This document shows positions 29,706 to 41,829 of a DNA stretch of 64,000 bases, one piece after another (the first letter of the stretch is position 1; every line of letters begins with the position of its first letter). This DNA is from Symsagittifera roscoffensis. Taxonomy: Eukaryota > Xenacoelomorpha > Acoela > Convolutidae. The notes beneath the pieces were generated by a model. That model saw only the letters and a program-made list of their open reading frames with translations, did not search any database and was not told the DNA's origin. Position numbers and translations under genes: made by a program. The stretch lies in contig NW_026971597.1 in the NCBI RefSeq assembly GCF_963678635.1, forward strand, positions 1 through 64,000, in the 5' to 3' direction.

Positions 29706-32700
29706 TCATCGCTCCACCTGTCGTTTCCATCTGTCTACGAGGTGCCGGTAGTCCTGATGCGGCACAGTCCAGTTATCCGACTCCCCCATAGCATCTGGAG
29801 GACGCCAACACTGCTTCGGGACCTCGCCCTCCGATGCGGCCCAGCTCCGGTCAACTTCATCTTTGCCGATTAAAGACAGCTTTTTCCATCGATCGATCAA
29901 ATTGTGGAAGTAGGCGGACTTTACATCTCTAGGCCCCACATCCCTTCTACTGCCAAGCCACTCTCGGTCATCGTTTTTTCGGAATCGTTTGGATGACCTG
30001 AAGGAACCTGATGATCTGCTACCCGCAAGCAGATTTTGAAGTTCGTCCCATACTTTCGTAGACTTTCTGTGTTCGCACGTCGTTTCCGTCATCTCTTGGC
30101 ACATTTCAGCCCAAGTAGTTTTTGTTTCGTCCATGTTATTGTCATCTGGCCTTTGCACGGTTGCAATCATCATCTGTCACCCGCAGAGGCATTGCCCACT
30201 TCTCAGAAAATCATCTGCAGTCTCGTCCTCGTCAAAACTCAACTCATCATCGTCAGTCCCGTCTCAAGAGCCTTTCGTTTTTTCATCGTTCCCGCCCGGA
30301 GCAATCGATACTTCTCTTCTCCCCCGTCCAACCATCGCGAGTATGCTTCGCGTGCCGTTTGTGTGTGACAGCAAGAATGTAATTGGGCGACTCAAAATTG
30401 GAATGAAACGGGGAAATAATCCAATTCCACGCGTTGACTCCCCCACTTCAATCATTTTCCCACTCGTAACCTCGCCTATTACCACAGCATGCTCTTCACT
30501 ATGCTCATCGACCGATTTATAATTTTTTCCATTCTCCGTCGGGCAGACGCGTTCCCTTGAGTTGTCGTCGGGTTCGCAATTCCCCAGATCACCTTCTCTC
30601 AAAGAGCCATGACTCATTCCCTTACACTCGTTTTCCTGACCGCTACTTTCGGAAACTTCGATGTCGACTCGCTCGGTGACGTCGTCAGCCATCGCCGATT
30701 CGCCAATTCTGATCTGAGTCATTTCTGTGCCAGATCCCGCACCCTCGTGATAAACCAGCACCGTGTCACAGGAGTCTGTAGTCGCAGCTGCATTGGCGCA
30801 TACTCTGCCTGAATCCATTCCATTTCGGACCCGAAATCTCGGTCTCCCAGGACATCTGAATCTAACCTGAATTGGACTACTGCACTTCGTTCCAGTTTTC
30901 AGAACTTCGTTCCTCATGTCGAAAACGAAATCTTCGTTCTGTTCATATCAAACGAGTCCAAGTGTTAGATCAACATCCAGTCCATCGACCACCAAGACTT
31001 CGGTCCTTCTGTTAAACTGTCCCAGCTGCAGTACGATCGACGCTCTGCCAACTACTTCCAAACTGACTCCTGTTTTTGTCTCGAGAATTTCCTCGGCTTG
31101 TCTCAGGGGCATCTCTGATCCAATCGACCGGTAGGCTTTGTAGCTTAACAGGGTCCATTCAGTGTCTGGATCCAGTTCCACTTTAGCAGCCCTGTTGTTG
31201 ACGTAGCCATTCATGAATGCTCTGATGGGTATCCAATACCTGTCGTCCGTCTCCACGGGAGTTGATTCACTCACTCCCTTCCTCGCATTCGTGGGGGCCA
31301 CAACTTGTGACTCCTTCACTTGGCGTCCCACCATCGGCTTGTCATCTCCGTCTTTCCGATCTACTAACTGTGTCTGAGACTCCTCTGCGAGTTCAATTTT
31401 CTGTGGCCTTGGGCACGACTCCCATTCGAATGAAACCGCCGAACTTGGTTCGGAACTCGTGAAAAATTTCTTTGACTGCTCATCATAGAAACTTCCTAAC
31501 CATTCATTCATCCATCGAGTATTGAGAACCATGTCCGTGCCATCTCGTGGTTCTCCAAGAGTACTGCTGGGAATGTCATCTTCAGTCTCCCCAACTTGAT
31601 TTCCACCGAAATTAATCGCAACACTTCGACATCTTGGACATCTCCGTCAGTTGAACTACAGTATAGCTGGTCGTGGCTGCAACGTCTGGTAAGCGTCCAG
31701 TCGCATCAAATCGCCCGCAATCTCGTCGTCAAGTTCGGTATCCCTATACACACCATTGGCGAACGCATTCACAAACCTGCGAGTTTCAACGGATCTGGTT
31801 CTCCGGCCTGCATTCGATTCGACTTCCGTTGCGACCTCAATTTTACCCTCGCTAGTTACAGAACCGGAACATTGGGTCTCAGCGCGTGCCGTAAGCTCTG
31901 CTTCAACGCTACGTAGTCTTGATGTGATGCCGTCTTTGCCAACAGGTTCTGCGAATACACCCAGCCATTCGTGGATCGGCTCAGCTAGCTTGGTTTTGTC
32001 TTTTCCTTTGCTTGTTGCTCTTGGGACCTCGGGGTTTCTGCCCCTGTCAAGCACAACTTCGAAGTGATGTGGGATCATGTCTTCGCAATCTTCGGTGATC
32101 ACCTGAACCGTTTTTTCCCTTCCAGTCCGTAGCACCCCTCTGGGACGCTCGAGGAGCATCCCGTGTCGTCCTTCCAATTGTTTGAGGCTCAGAACCACGT
32201 CGACTTCTATCTCAGTAGCCGCCACCACAACAACATCCAGCCGCTCGGTGAATGCCCCAATCTGCACATCCACTTCTGCCTGGCCCAAAACAACAACGTC
32301 ACTAGCCTGATCGTCCCAGCATTCGTGAATTTTCCAATTGAACGCCTGGAGCTGAGGGGAAGATTCTAGGATCATGAAAGCACATACATTCATCATGTGG
32401 ACTGCAGTAGTCTCTTCCAGCTCCATCCGAACTAGGAGGTTGTCCACGAACCTATCAATCAAGTGCAGTTTCGGGTTAACCTCGGTTGGCACTTCAGCTG
32501 CTTCCAGCATCATTCTGCTGCCCGATGAATCGTCATTGTCACTTCGTCTCGAGTGAGTCGCCGTCGTTGAATCGGGTTTGATCGGCGTGGTCCGTTCGCT
32601 ATCCATACCCGTACTCGGCTTCTTCGATTCTTCCGCATTCCACATCGATACCTTCTGTTTCGTCCCAACCGTTTCTTCGTCTAGCATGATCATTGATGTC

Positions 32701-33069
32701 TTTGGTAGTTTCTCAAAAACTACTGGCGTCGGCTCCATTAGGTTGCTCTCGTGACACAGCGCTCTTTTTTTGTGGCTTACGAATAGTTTGTGACACTCCT
32801 GAATCGAGAACTCGGTTACTGACAACTATCAACATGAAGGTTCCCTCAAAGCTACCGAATCCGACTCTTGTTCTGATGTATCTGAGGGCCTCGACCTTTC
32901 GTTCTTTTCCATTGAATGTTCCTTTCAATTTTCCATTGAATCTCCGGACAGCGTCTTCGCACCCGAGGGGTTCAAGCAAACCTTCGGATATCAAGTTGCA
33001 ATCTGTCCTATTGTCAATCTCAATGTCCACTATTTCGTCACACACACTGCCCCAAACGAAAGTTCGTCC
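29706..33069 (-). pseudogene. Degenerate array of four retropepsin-like modules with an acidic/basic C-terminal region
   Basis: Minus-strand frames, about 50 percent GC, chained by frameshifts. Four modules are seen, each with the pattern of an aspartic-protease (retropepsin) fold: A about 33069-32820 (VDIEIDNRTDCNLIS), B about 32470-32120 (DNLLVRMELEETTAV, then VVVLGQAEVDVQIG), C about 31790-31530 (NGVYRDTELDDEIAG), D about 31245-30948 (NNRAAKVELDPDTEW, then VVGRASIVLQLGQF). None has D-T/S-G at the active-site position. B-C and C-D linkers share an EWLGxF motif. After D, 30947-29706 stays in one frame across three TGA codons (30950-30948, 30266-30264, 30179-30177). The origin could be a retroelement gag-pro region or a host gene; no RT was found. 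Confidence 0.5.
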
Positions 33070-34119
33070 CTTGTGACTTATGATTTTTCATACAGAACTC
33101 TGACAGTTTATAAGAATATAGAGCAATCTATGCCTGTTCGACTATGAATGAGCAATTGACCATCCCCGCCAAGCAGGATGCGAGATTTTTTGTGAGATCA
33201 ATTATAACGAAATATGACAAAAATTGAACAACCTTGGCTGCACTTTTTTGTTATTCCAATTAAACCGACATTTTTAATGCAAAAAAGGCAATGGTTTTGT
33301 TTTTGTTCCGGATTTCGAGTTGTGCTCGAGTGTGCGTTTTCTCCAGACAAACTTTGACTTTTTAACAAGCCTTTTTTGACGCATTTTTTTTATATCAGCC
33401 AAAAGGTATTGTTGTGCTGAGTTTAAATTTGAAAAAATATTTCACCTGTGATCATTTTTCGTAAAATTATGGGGGCTTGGAGATTGCCATTTTGGCCAGT
33501 TTGGGACAATTAACGCGCAATATAATTCGCGCTATTAACGCGCAAGCGGAGATTTAATCCGTCATTGAAGTCGTTCCAAATAGATTGAAAGAAGCTTATT
33601 TGCCATAATTGATTTGTTACAAGGAGCGAAATCTATCCTTTTGTACTTTATATGATGTAGGGGGGGGGGGGGTGATTTTCATAAAAAATTTCAAATTTTA
33701 GAAAAGAAATTGCATTTTATTTTATTACATTTAATGTTATTACTGCTCCATAAACCTTGAAAGGCAGTCGGAACATTCAGGGCTTCGCCTTGATACGAGC
33801 AGTCTTTTTTGTAGTTTATATGACGCGTAGGTGATGATTTAAAAACAATTTTGAAAGTTATCAAAATGTTTTTTTTTCCCCAATTTGTTAAAACATTCAT
33901 CAATGTTTAAAAAACAAATACTGATTCATCGTCCTGATACAAACAGTCTTGGTTGCCATTTATTGAAAGTAGTTTGATTTCACTCATAGTAACTCATGGG
34001 GCGCTGGAAGTTTTGTCCCCTGAAGTTCGTAACAAGGGGGTGGGGACACTTTTGTCCCCTGGAGTTCGCAATATGGAGAGAGTGCATAACAGTCTTACCT
34101 AACACCATTTAAGTACCAC
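33070..34119. other. Noncoding, low complexity
   Basis: AT-rich with a G-run at about 33660-33671 and a short repeated phrase 'ttttgtcccctg(a/g)agttcg' near 34012 and 34050. No gene seen. Confidence 0.5.
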
Positions 34120-34238
34120 CAGCAGTTTGAGCGGTTTGGGCGGTTTTTTTTTGGAAAAACCGCTCAAACCACTCAAATCTTGCTTTAAAAAAACCGCTCA
34201 TTTCTTGCGGCGGTTTTTGAACGGTTTTTCACGCAAGA
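34120..34238. repeat. Palindromic minisatellite, left block
   Basis: Alternating 'gagcggtttgggcggttttt' and its complement 'aaaaaccgctcaaaccgctc' give nested inverted repeats. The same family fills 36045-36600. Confidence 0.8.
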
Positions 34239-34709
34239 TTTGAGCGGTTTTTGAGCTGTTTAATAAAAAAAAAGCGATCAAAACCATCAAAAGGCGCGGA
34301 AAAGCAATGTGACGCTAAAAAGCTGTTGCAGTTCTTAACACAACTTGAAAAAATATGGTCGAACGTGTTCGACCCAAGTAAGATAGTTTTCTGCAATCTC
34401 GAGCGAAAAAAATGTGCTCGACCGTGCTCGACTTAAGCAAGATAATTTTCGAATGTCTACACCACAAATAAGATGCTCGACCTTTTTCAATTGCTCGAGC
34501 AAAATGAGCACTAGAAAATCTGTATGATTTGAATGTATGTATGTATGTATGTATGTATTTATGTATGCATGTATGTATGTATGTATGTATGTATGTATGT
34601 ATGTATGTATGTATGTATGTATGTATTGTATGTATGTATGTATGTATGTATGTATGTATGTATGTATGTATGTATGTATGAGTTCAGGTATAAATGTTTG
34701 TAGGTATGC

Positions 34710-34742
<33 letters not shown>

Positions 34743-35575
34743 TGTATGTATGTATGTATGTATGTATGTATGTATGTATGTATGAATGAACGTATGTATG
34801 GATGTATGTATGTTTGAAGGAACGGTTACAATCGTTATTTTAAGCTAACAAAAAAATTTCGGGCTACTTAGCAGCAGAATAGATCGTCTATTTCTTAAGG
34901 CCTTTTGAACATATAGCTCTGATAAGTAATGTGACGTTCTTTTAAGCATTATTGATTATAGCCATGCATGTTGCTACTGCTAAAAAATTAAACCACGCTG
35001 TGCTAGATTGAGCTGCATGCGATTGCTCACTTATCGAGTTTTTTTCTTAGTCCGCTGAACTTTATTTAAAATTTTCGAACGTTAAGCAAATTGCTCGACA
35101 TTTGAGCGGTTTTTGAGCTGTTTAATAAAAAAAAAGCGATCAAAACCATCAAAAGGCGCGGAAAAGCAATGTGACGCTAAAAAGCTGTTGCAGTTCTTAA
35201 CACAACTTGAAAAAATATGGTCGAACGTGTTCGACCCAAGTAAGATAGTTTTCTGCAATCTCGAGCGAAAAAAATGTGCTCGACCGTGCTCGACTTAAGC
35301 AAGATAATTTTCGAATGTCTACACCACAAATAAGATGCTCGACCTTTTTCAATTGCTCGAGCAAAATGAGCACTAGAAAATCTGTATGATTTGAATGTAT
35401 GTATGTATGTATGTATGTATTTATGTATGCATGTATGTATGTATGTATGTATGTATGTATGTATGTATGTATGTATTGTATGTATGTATGTATGTATGTA
35501 TGTATGTATGTATGTATGTATGTATGTATGTATGTATGTATGTATGAGTTCAGGTATAAATGTTTGTAGGTATGC

Positions 35576-35608
<33 letters not shown>

Positions 35609-35985
35609 TGTATGTATGTATGTATGTATGTATGTATGTATGTATGTATGTATGTATGTATGTATGTATGAATGAACGTATGTATGGATGTATGTATGTT
35701 TGAAGGAACGGTTACAATCGTTATTTTAAGCTAACAAAAAAATTTCGGGCTACTTAGCAGCAGAATAGATCGTCTATTTCTTAAGGCCTTTTGAACATAT
35801 AGCTCTGATAAGTAATGTGACGTTCTTTTAAGCATTATTGATTATAGCCATGCATGTTGCTACTGCTAAAAAATTAAACCACGCTGTGCTAGATTGAGCT
35901 GCATGCGATTGCTCACTTATCGAGTTTTTTTCTTAGTCCGCTGAACATTATTTAAAATTTTCGAACGTTAAGCAAATTGCTCGAC
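34239..35985. repeat. Tandem duplication, unit about 862 bp, each copy with a (GTAT)n microsatellite
   Basis: 34239-35100 and 35101-35985 are almost identical outside the microsatellite, which is about 24 bases longer in the second copy. Both start with 'tttgagcggtttttgagctg' and end at 'aaattgctcgaca'. The (GTAT)n tracts are at 34533-34815 and 35395-35700. The long frames of repeated Met-Tyr-Val-Cys through them are a product of the tetranucleotide, not genes. Confidence 0.93.
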
Positions 35986-36044
35986 AGTTTTGTAAGAAAA
36001 TGTTACATGCCCACTGTCTCCCCAAGTTGAAGTTGTTTGCCTCT

Positions 36045-36600
36045 TTTGAAGCAAGATTTGAGCGGTTTGAGCGCTTTTTGAGCGGTTTTTATTTTAAAAA
36101 AAAAACGCCCAAAAAACCCGCAAGGTTTGAACAGTTTTGAGCGGTTTTTCTTAAGAAAAACGCCCAAAAACCGCGCAAGAGTTGAACGGTTTTGAACGGT
36201 TTCTTAAGAAAAACCGCTCAAAACCGTTCATATCTTGCATGGTTTTTGGGCGGTTTTTTAAGAAAAAAACCGCTCAAAACCGTTCAAACCTTGCGCGCTT
36301 TTTAGGCGGTTTTTTAAAAAAACCGCTCAAAACCGTTCAAACCTTGCACGCTTTTTGGGCGTTTTTTTTTTAAAAAAACCGCTCAAAACCGCTCAAACCG
36401 CACATTATGAAGCAAGATTTTGAGCGCAATTGTCTAAAAAAACCGCTCAAACCGCTCAAATCTTGCTTCAAATTAGGTGAAAAATCTCGACTTGGAACAA
36501 GTATGAAGGATTATCAGCCGCGTCAACTGAATTTCCGTTCATTAGCGCAATTGTCTAAAAAAACCGCTCAAACCGCTCAAATCTTGCTTCAAATTAGGTG
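36045..36600. repeat. Palindromic minisatellite, right block
   Basis: Eight or more blocks of 'aaaccgctcaaaaccgttcaa' type and complements, each able to fold back on itself ('gcggttttttaagaaaaaaaccgc' around 36252). A longer unit of about 119 bp is duplicated at its right end (36471-36545 and 36590-36665). Confidence 0.85.
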
Positions 36601-36633
36601 AAAAATCTCGACTCGGGACAAGTATGAAGGATT

Positions 36634-36752
36634 ATCAGCCGCGTCAACTGAATTTCCGTTCATTACAAGAATCAAAACTGCCCAGCCTCGCGTCTCTATT
36701 TTGGGCAAAAAGTATGGTACATAAACATCGCGAAAGTAGTTAACGGTGTCAA
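36634..36752 (-). pseudogene. Copied fragment of the MFS transporter coding sequence
   Basis: Matches 25735-25855 of the MFS fragment ('actgcccagcct' followed by 'tctctattttgggcaaaaag' and 'agtagttaacggtgtcaaa') with scattered differences. It lacks about 24 bases that make up one arm of the hairpin at 25770-25807. A shorter piece of the same origin is at 36516-36545. The same orientation relative to the plus strand is kept. Captured or duplicated gene fragment, non-coding now. Confidence 0.85.
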
Positions 36753-39342
36753 ATTAGGTGAAAAATCTCGAATCGGTAAGCCACAACACCTTGGGTTTGC
36801 CTGCAGCAAGTGTATGATTACGACTGAGTTCCTTTTAATCCCATAAATACCAGAGCTGAATAAGTAAAAGTTAAGAAAAGTCTGAAAGAGGTAAGCTTGA
36901 GCTTAGCCAACCTGATTATGATTTTAACGTTACTATAGTCGTTTCAAGAGTAGCGCATCAGTAACTGATAATACCAATTCTCAATCCAAAAGTAGGACAA
37001 ACTCTCAGTAAGAAAATTTGTTTTGAAATTATATCAACTACAAAAGTCTGAATTGTAGTTATAGCCAACATATTTTCTCAGAACAAAATTGGTGAGAAAG
37101 CAAAAGGGTTGAAAATTATTTCAAAGTTGATCGTTTATAGATACGAAATCAAAAGCATCACCACTAAAGTTTATTTTAAAAATCAAATGAGAATAAAAAA
37201 TGAGCGGTACAGGGTGGAGTTTGACTTTTGAATGGAAAACTCTGTCAACGATTCTAATTCTCTGTTTTTGTTCAGTCATTTGTAAAATAATAGTGTGATG
37301 TCGTAAGAGCGACCAAGAGGTCGACAAAAATAAATTAGTTATTCTGTTGCATAATACCATCCAATATAATCCAATCAAGTCCACTACTGAAGAGTTGCTG
37401 AAAAGCTATAGGCTAAAAACACTCCGAGAAGATTGTACTTTAGACTTTTACAGTTCTGAGTAGAATTCTGCAACTGGATTTCATCCATTTTTAGACTGCT
37501 GTAATTTGAAGGAGGTTTTTTTGTGATTTGGTTTACTAAATTAATTGGGTTAGCGTGTTTTATTGATGCTAGAAATCATGAGCAACCGGCTGCGTGCTTG
37601 TGAGATTAAAGAAAATAATAGACTGCTTCTGGTAATTATCCAGATTGGTTTTAAGCCCGCATTGCAACAATACCAATGCTGACAATGTGTTGAAGAAGTG
37701 ACGTTTATAATCCCGTGTACCATTGGAGAGGAATCGTTCGGTTTCTTTTCAGAAACACATAAGTGGTGTTCCTTGCTATTATTATTTGTCTCACGTGTTC
37801 ACGAGCAACACTATTTTTTTTAGCCAGATGCGCTCTCCAGCTGTTCCAAAAATGTTTTTAAACTTTTTTCTTGATAGGGATGGTTCGCAGAAAGTTGAGC
37901 AAAATTGATTTATTTGAAGAAAGAAAATGATTGGTCACAATATTTTTCTCACATGCAGATTTTCTTCAAATTTTCGAAGCTTGTTTTGCTTTGCAGCATC
38001 TTCAGCTACAATTGATAAACCTTCTTAAAAACGTCTGTAAGAAAATCTCGTAATAACTTCACACAATGGACTATTTTTACAGGTAGAGAATTCACTTCCA
38101 GTAGTTCTCAATTTTTTGGTTTGCGAACCAGTTCTCGCTGTGATAAAAATTCACTAGGATCTTGGCTGCAAAATTGATTTCAATACGATATCCCTTACAC
38201 TTGAGCCTTGAGTTCTTAGCTCTTTTTTGTTAGAAAACTAAAGTCCGATGAAACTTTTGTGAGCGAATGTGCTTCTGGGTTAGTACAAAGGTACTATTAT
38301 TTGAGATTTCGAGTCCATAGACAGAGAAGGTACAGTCAGAAAAAAGAGACTGCAACGACGAGATCATTTTAATAACAAAAAGCGATCAAATGCTTTGAGT
38401 GATTAGTCATCAAGGGTAAAGATAAACAGGAAGATCAATTTAGCAAAAATGTTTTAGCAAAATCACTAAATTTTTTAAACTCCAACCATTCCGTTTGACG
38501 CAAATAATTCACTTTTTGCTCGTGTTTTTTCAACCATTTTGTAAGACGCCTCATCTGTGAGTCCATTTGCCAGAGCTCATGTCATAGTTGAACTGGCATA
38601 AATATCCACAACTTCGTCTCCGGTTTGACCATTCGGATCGTTTTTTTTTTGTAGAATTCATTACACCCTAGCTTTCTGGAATTGGTTTCCTTGAGGCCAA
38701 TCAATTGATTTTTCTGACATCAATGATTAGACTAAAGCTTTTTTTTGACATAAAATCCGGTATATCAGTTTTTCTTTCACTAACAAATACAAAACCTGTA
38801 GATCTCCATTAAACCGTATCACTGAATTTAAGTTAAGGTCTTAGTTCAAGTTGAGCTTAAAATGACCGGTGAGCCATTTTGGGAGATGATATGATTTTTA
38901 AATTCACCGTCTCAACTGAAACCCAAATGACATAATTCATAAAAGGTTAAACAATTTTCGTGGGATAATTTAATGTATTGCACAAGATGAATGAGATAAC
39001 AATTGAAGAAAAAAATTGAAATCTGTTGCCTTAAAAAACCGTTTTTTTTCTTGTGCGCGAAAGTTTTGTAGGCCAAAACAGTTTATTTAAAGGTACAAAT
39101 GTTTGGACAAAAATAACATTAGAAACTTTTTCCAGATACAGTACGAAGTGATTTAAAGTAATATGAATAAAATTTATTCATGCAAGAACTTTTCTCGGCT
39201 TGAAATCACGATTTTCCACGAATGGCTGGAAACAATTAAAATTTGCTTTTTTCTTGACTTCATTTGAATATCATTTTGTAATGTCACCGCAATTCAATTC
39301 CGTTTGGGTGCCTCGTCGAACAAAAAACTCTGATTCTTTTGG
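36753..39342. other. Noncoding stretch
   Basis: AT-rich; no exon, RNA gene or repeat was recognised. Confidence 0.4.
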
Positions 39343-39350
39343 CCTGTATC

Positions 39351-40585
39351 CAGGGGCGGATTTAGGAGGGTGGGCGGCGGGGGGGGGGGGGTTTGCGGAC
39401 GCTTCCCCTTAGGAATTTGACCCTAACAAATACCAACGGGTCCCCCCTTTGAACAATTTACTTCATTTTTTTTCAAAGGGCGCCTTCCGCGGCCGGTGTC
39501 TTTGGCCTTTATATCAAAGAAGATTTTGAGGTGTGAAAATTCAAGGTGTGAAAAATGCGTCTTTTTTGAGGCCTCAAATTGGACTCATTTTTTGACTCGA
39601 GGCAGGTATCTGCTAACAAGTATCTGTCAACCTGCCTCATTCGCAGTATATATACCCCGTTGGCCTGGGGAAAGCTGTGCTTCTGACTGCTATGCTTATC
39701 TGGCTAGCATGATGCGGTCAGAGTTCCTGATTGCCCTGATGTCTATGAAGCACCTGCTGGTCGCGACTAAAGCTACCAGCATTGCTCTTCAGGGACCTTC
39801 GCTAGAATTGCCTCAGTCAATGGATCACATCCGGAACTTGTGTCACCTCTTTCAACAATGGCGCGATGGTGAAGGCAATGGCCGCTACGAAAAAAACCAT
39901 TCTGACGCCGCAAAGCTGAGCGATATTCAAAAAGAGGGTAGAAGAGGCAGACCTCCTGTAGCATCATCGGCTTATAATCACTTCAGACAGACCGTTTACT
40001 TGCCCTTTCTTGACTTTGTCCTGATGGATCTCAAGGAACGCTTCGTTGGAGCAGCTTCTTCTTGTGTCCAAGTGTGCAAGCTGCTACCGCGTTGGATAAG
40101 TGAGAAGGATGCAAAGGAGGAAGATTTTGATGGTTTGGTCCAGTTATACGAAGGAGTACTTCCAGATGGTGACTTCCCCAGCGAGTTCGAAGTTTGCAAA
40201 AACATGTGGCGCTTCCCCCTGTACACCGATACCCCAGAAACCTTAACAGCTGCACTCAGAGTGTGTCACAAAGCCACAATGCCAGATTAGTGCTACCCTC
40301 CCAGTGACGGTATGCACTGCTGAGCGCTCTTTTTCGAGCATGAAACTACTAAAAAGTTACCTCCGCTCCAACATGAAGGAGGACCGACTCTCAAACTTGG
40401 CGCTAATTTACATCTAAAAAGATGTAGAAATCAATGTCGAAGAGGTCATCGACAGATTTGCCGCAAAAAATCGAAGACTCAATTTTGTTTAATTTTGTTC
40501 ATTTTTTTATTGTAAATAAATCATTGTTTTCGTCAAAACTTTTCTCAATCCGCCCCCCCTCAAGAAAACCTTAGATCCGCCCCTG
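39351..40585 (+). mobile_element. hAT-family DNA transposon, internally deleted
   Basis: The termini caggggcggatttagg and the complement of caggggcggatctaagg form inverted repeats. It is flanked by cctgtatc (39343-39350) and cctgtaac (40586-40593), an 8-bp target duplication with one mismatch. It carries the C-terminal part of a hAT transposase. At 1.2 kb it lacks the N-terminal half of an autonomous element (zinc finger and most of the catalytic domain). Confidence 0.92.
39660..40417 (+). pseudogene. hAT transposase, C-terminal part, frameshifted
   Basis: The main frame, to TAG at 40288-40290, has MRSEFLIALMSMKHLLVATK and ALQGPSLELPQSMDHIRNLC, typical of the helical region of hAT/ZMYM-type transposases, then HFRQTVYLPFLDFVLMDLKERF. 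The C-terminal dimerisation region continues one frame over (TVCTAERSFSSMKLLKSYLRS to NLALIYI, stop 40415-40417). The RNase-H-like catalytic aspartates are not in the surviving part. The open frame extends left to 39496 but that part is not hAT-like. It cannot make active transposase; the family would cut and paste elements with CAGGGGCGG-type ends. Confidence 0.85.
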
Positions 40586-40599
40586 CCTGTAACCATGCC

Positions 40600-41450
40600 A
40601 ATGTTGTCAAATCTAAAGAAATCTCAATAATTGAGTGTTTAAACTTGTGTATAAGAAAACAGGAACTTAATTATTAAAATCAATGGTTGTTTAGTTTAAT
40701 CAGAACGATCTAACAACTTTTTATTGAATTGAACAAAACTTATCCATTTTGAAATGTTTTTTTTTCAAGTTTTAGTTTTTGAAGAACTATCAAAACCACG
40801 CAATTTTAATCCTATTAATCACAACTTGGTTAATTTGAATGGAAGTACTGACTTTTTAATATAGGTGATCAGTGGGATGAGTCTAATCTTCACGAATAAT
40901 CGAAAAACAAAAGCAGAAAAATCATATCAGTTGTGGTTGTACATGCGATAAATTAAAATCAAAATACATTCCTAAGTGACATTTTTTGAGACACAACAGC
41001 TGTCAGTGTTCAGCCAAGTCAACTATACATTTTATTTTTAATTTCCTGATTGCTTACAGTTTTTGTTTTACAACATCAACACCTATCGCAAAAAGATACC
41101 ATCTTTTTTTGACAAGAAACTTTTTATGGCGGGACAACTATAGAGAAATTGTCCAATAAAAAGAATAGAAATTGGCATATGATGAGACTTATTCAAAAAA
41201 AATTGATGACGTTCCGAACTATGTGGTTCCACTTATGAAAATTTTGTTCTCAACAAGATGCTTTTTTTGTTTTGATGTTTTAAGGTCGCATGACCCCTTG
41301 ATTAGAAAAAACCTTGTAAAAATTAAAGCAAAATTTGTTTCACTGTAGTTTCAGCTAATTTGAAATGGTTACGGGGTGCTGTTAACCGCTTTTTTTATTC
41401 GAAGGCTAGGTCCATAAAACTTCAGGTCCAAGGAAGTAATAAATCTCAAA
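40600..41450. repeat. Diverged satellite monomers at the array edge
   Basis: 40640-40950 and 41080-41330 contain recognisable monomer phrases ('atttatccattttgaaatg'-like, 'ataatcgaaaaacaaaa', 'gggacaactata') but with many substitutions. They lie right of the hAT element. Higher divergence at the edge than inside is normal for satellite arrays. Confidence 0.75.
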
Positions 41451-41829
41451 GTAGTCATTGATTTTCATAAAATCTGAAATTTTTCCGATTTCCCATTTCA
41501 TTCTTCTAATTTTATTTTCTCACAAAAACTTCTTGAAAAAACTACTATTGATGCTAAGTACTCAATTCAGCCGTTCTTACTTGCTCATTTTTTTAAACCA
41601 CTGTTTGTTAAGACACAACACTGAATGGAACGCTTCAATTTTTTTGAGAAAAGCAGTGTTTGTTTTTGAGGTTAATTTCAAACAATTTAGGCCTTATTGA
41701 ATAAAAAAGCGATGTGTTAAATATCTCATTTCAAAGTAGAAACAACTGTTACAACAAAGCAACTCAAAATCAAAACAGACCAAAATTACTTGATAAAGAC
41801 TCCAAATAGAGGTAAATTGTTCAATTCAG

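Noticed and set aside
30036-30522. Plus-strand ORFs opposite the retropepsin-like region
   Set aside because: Ser/Arg/Pro-rich mirror of the minus frames; the minus strand shows domain-like patterns and continuity.
34537-35675. ORFs of repeated Met-Tyr-Val-Cys and their antisense
   Set aside because: Direct products of the (GTAT)n microsatellite.
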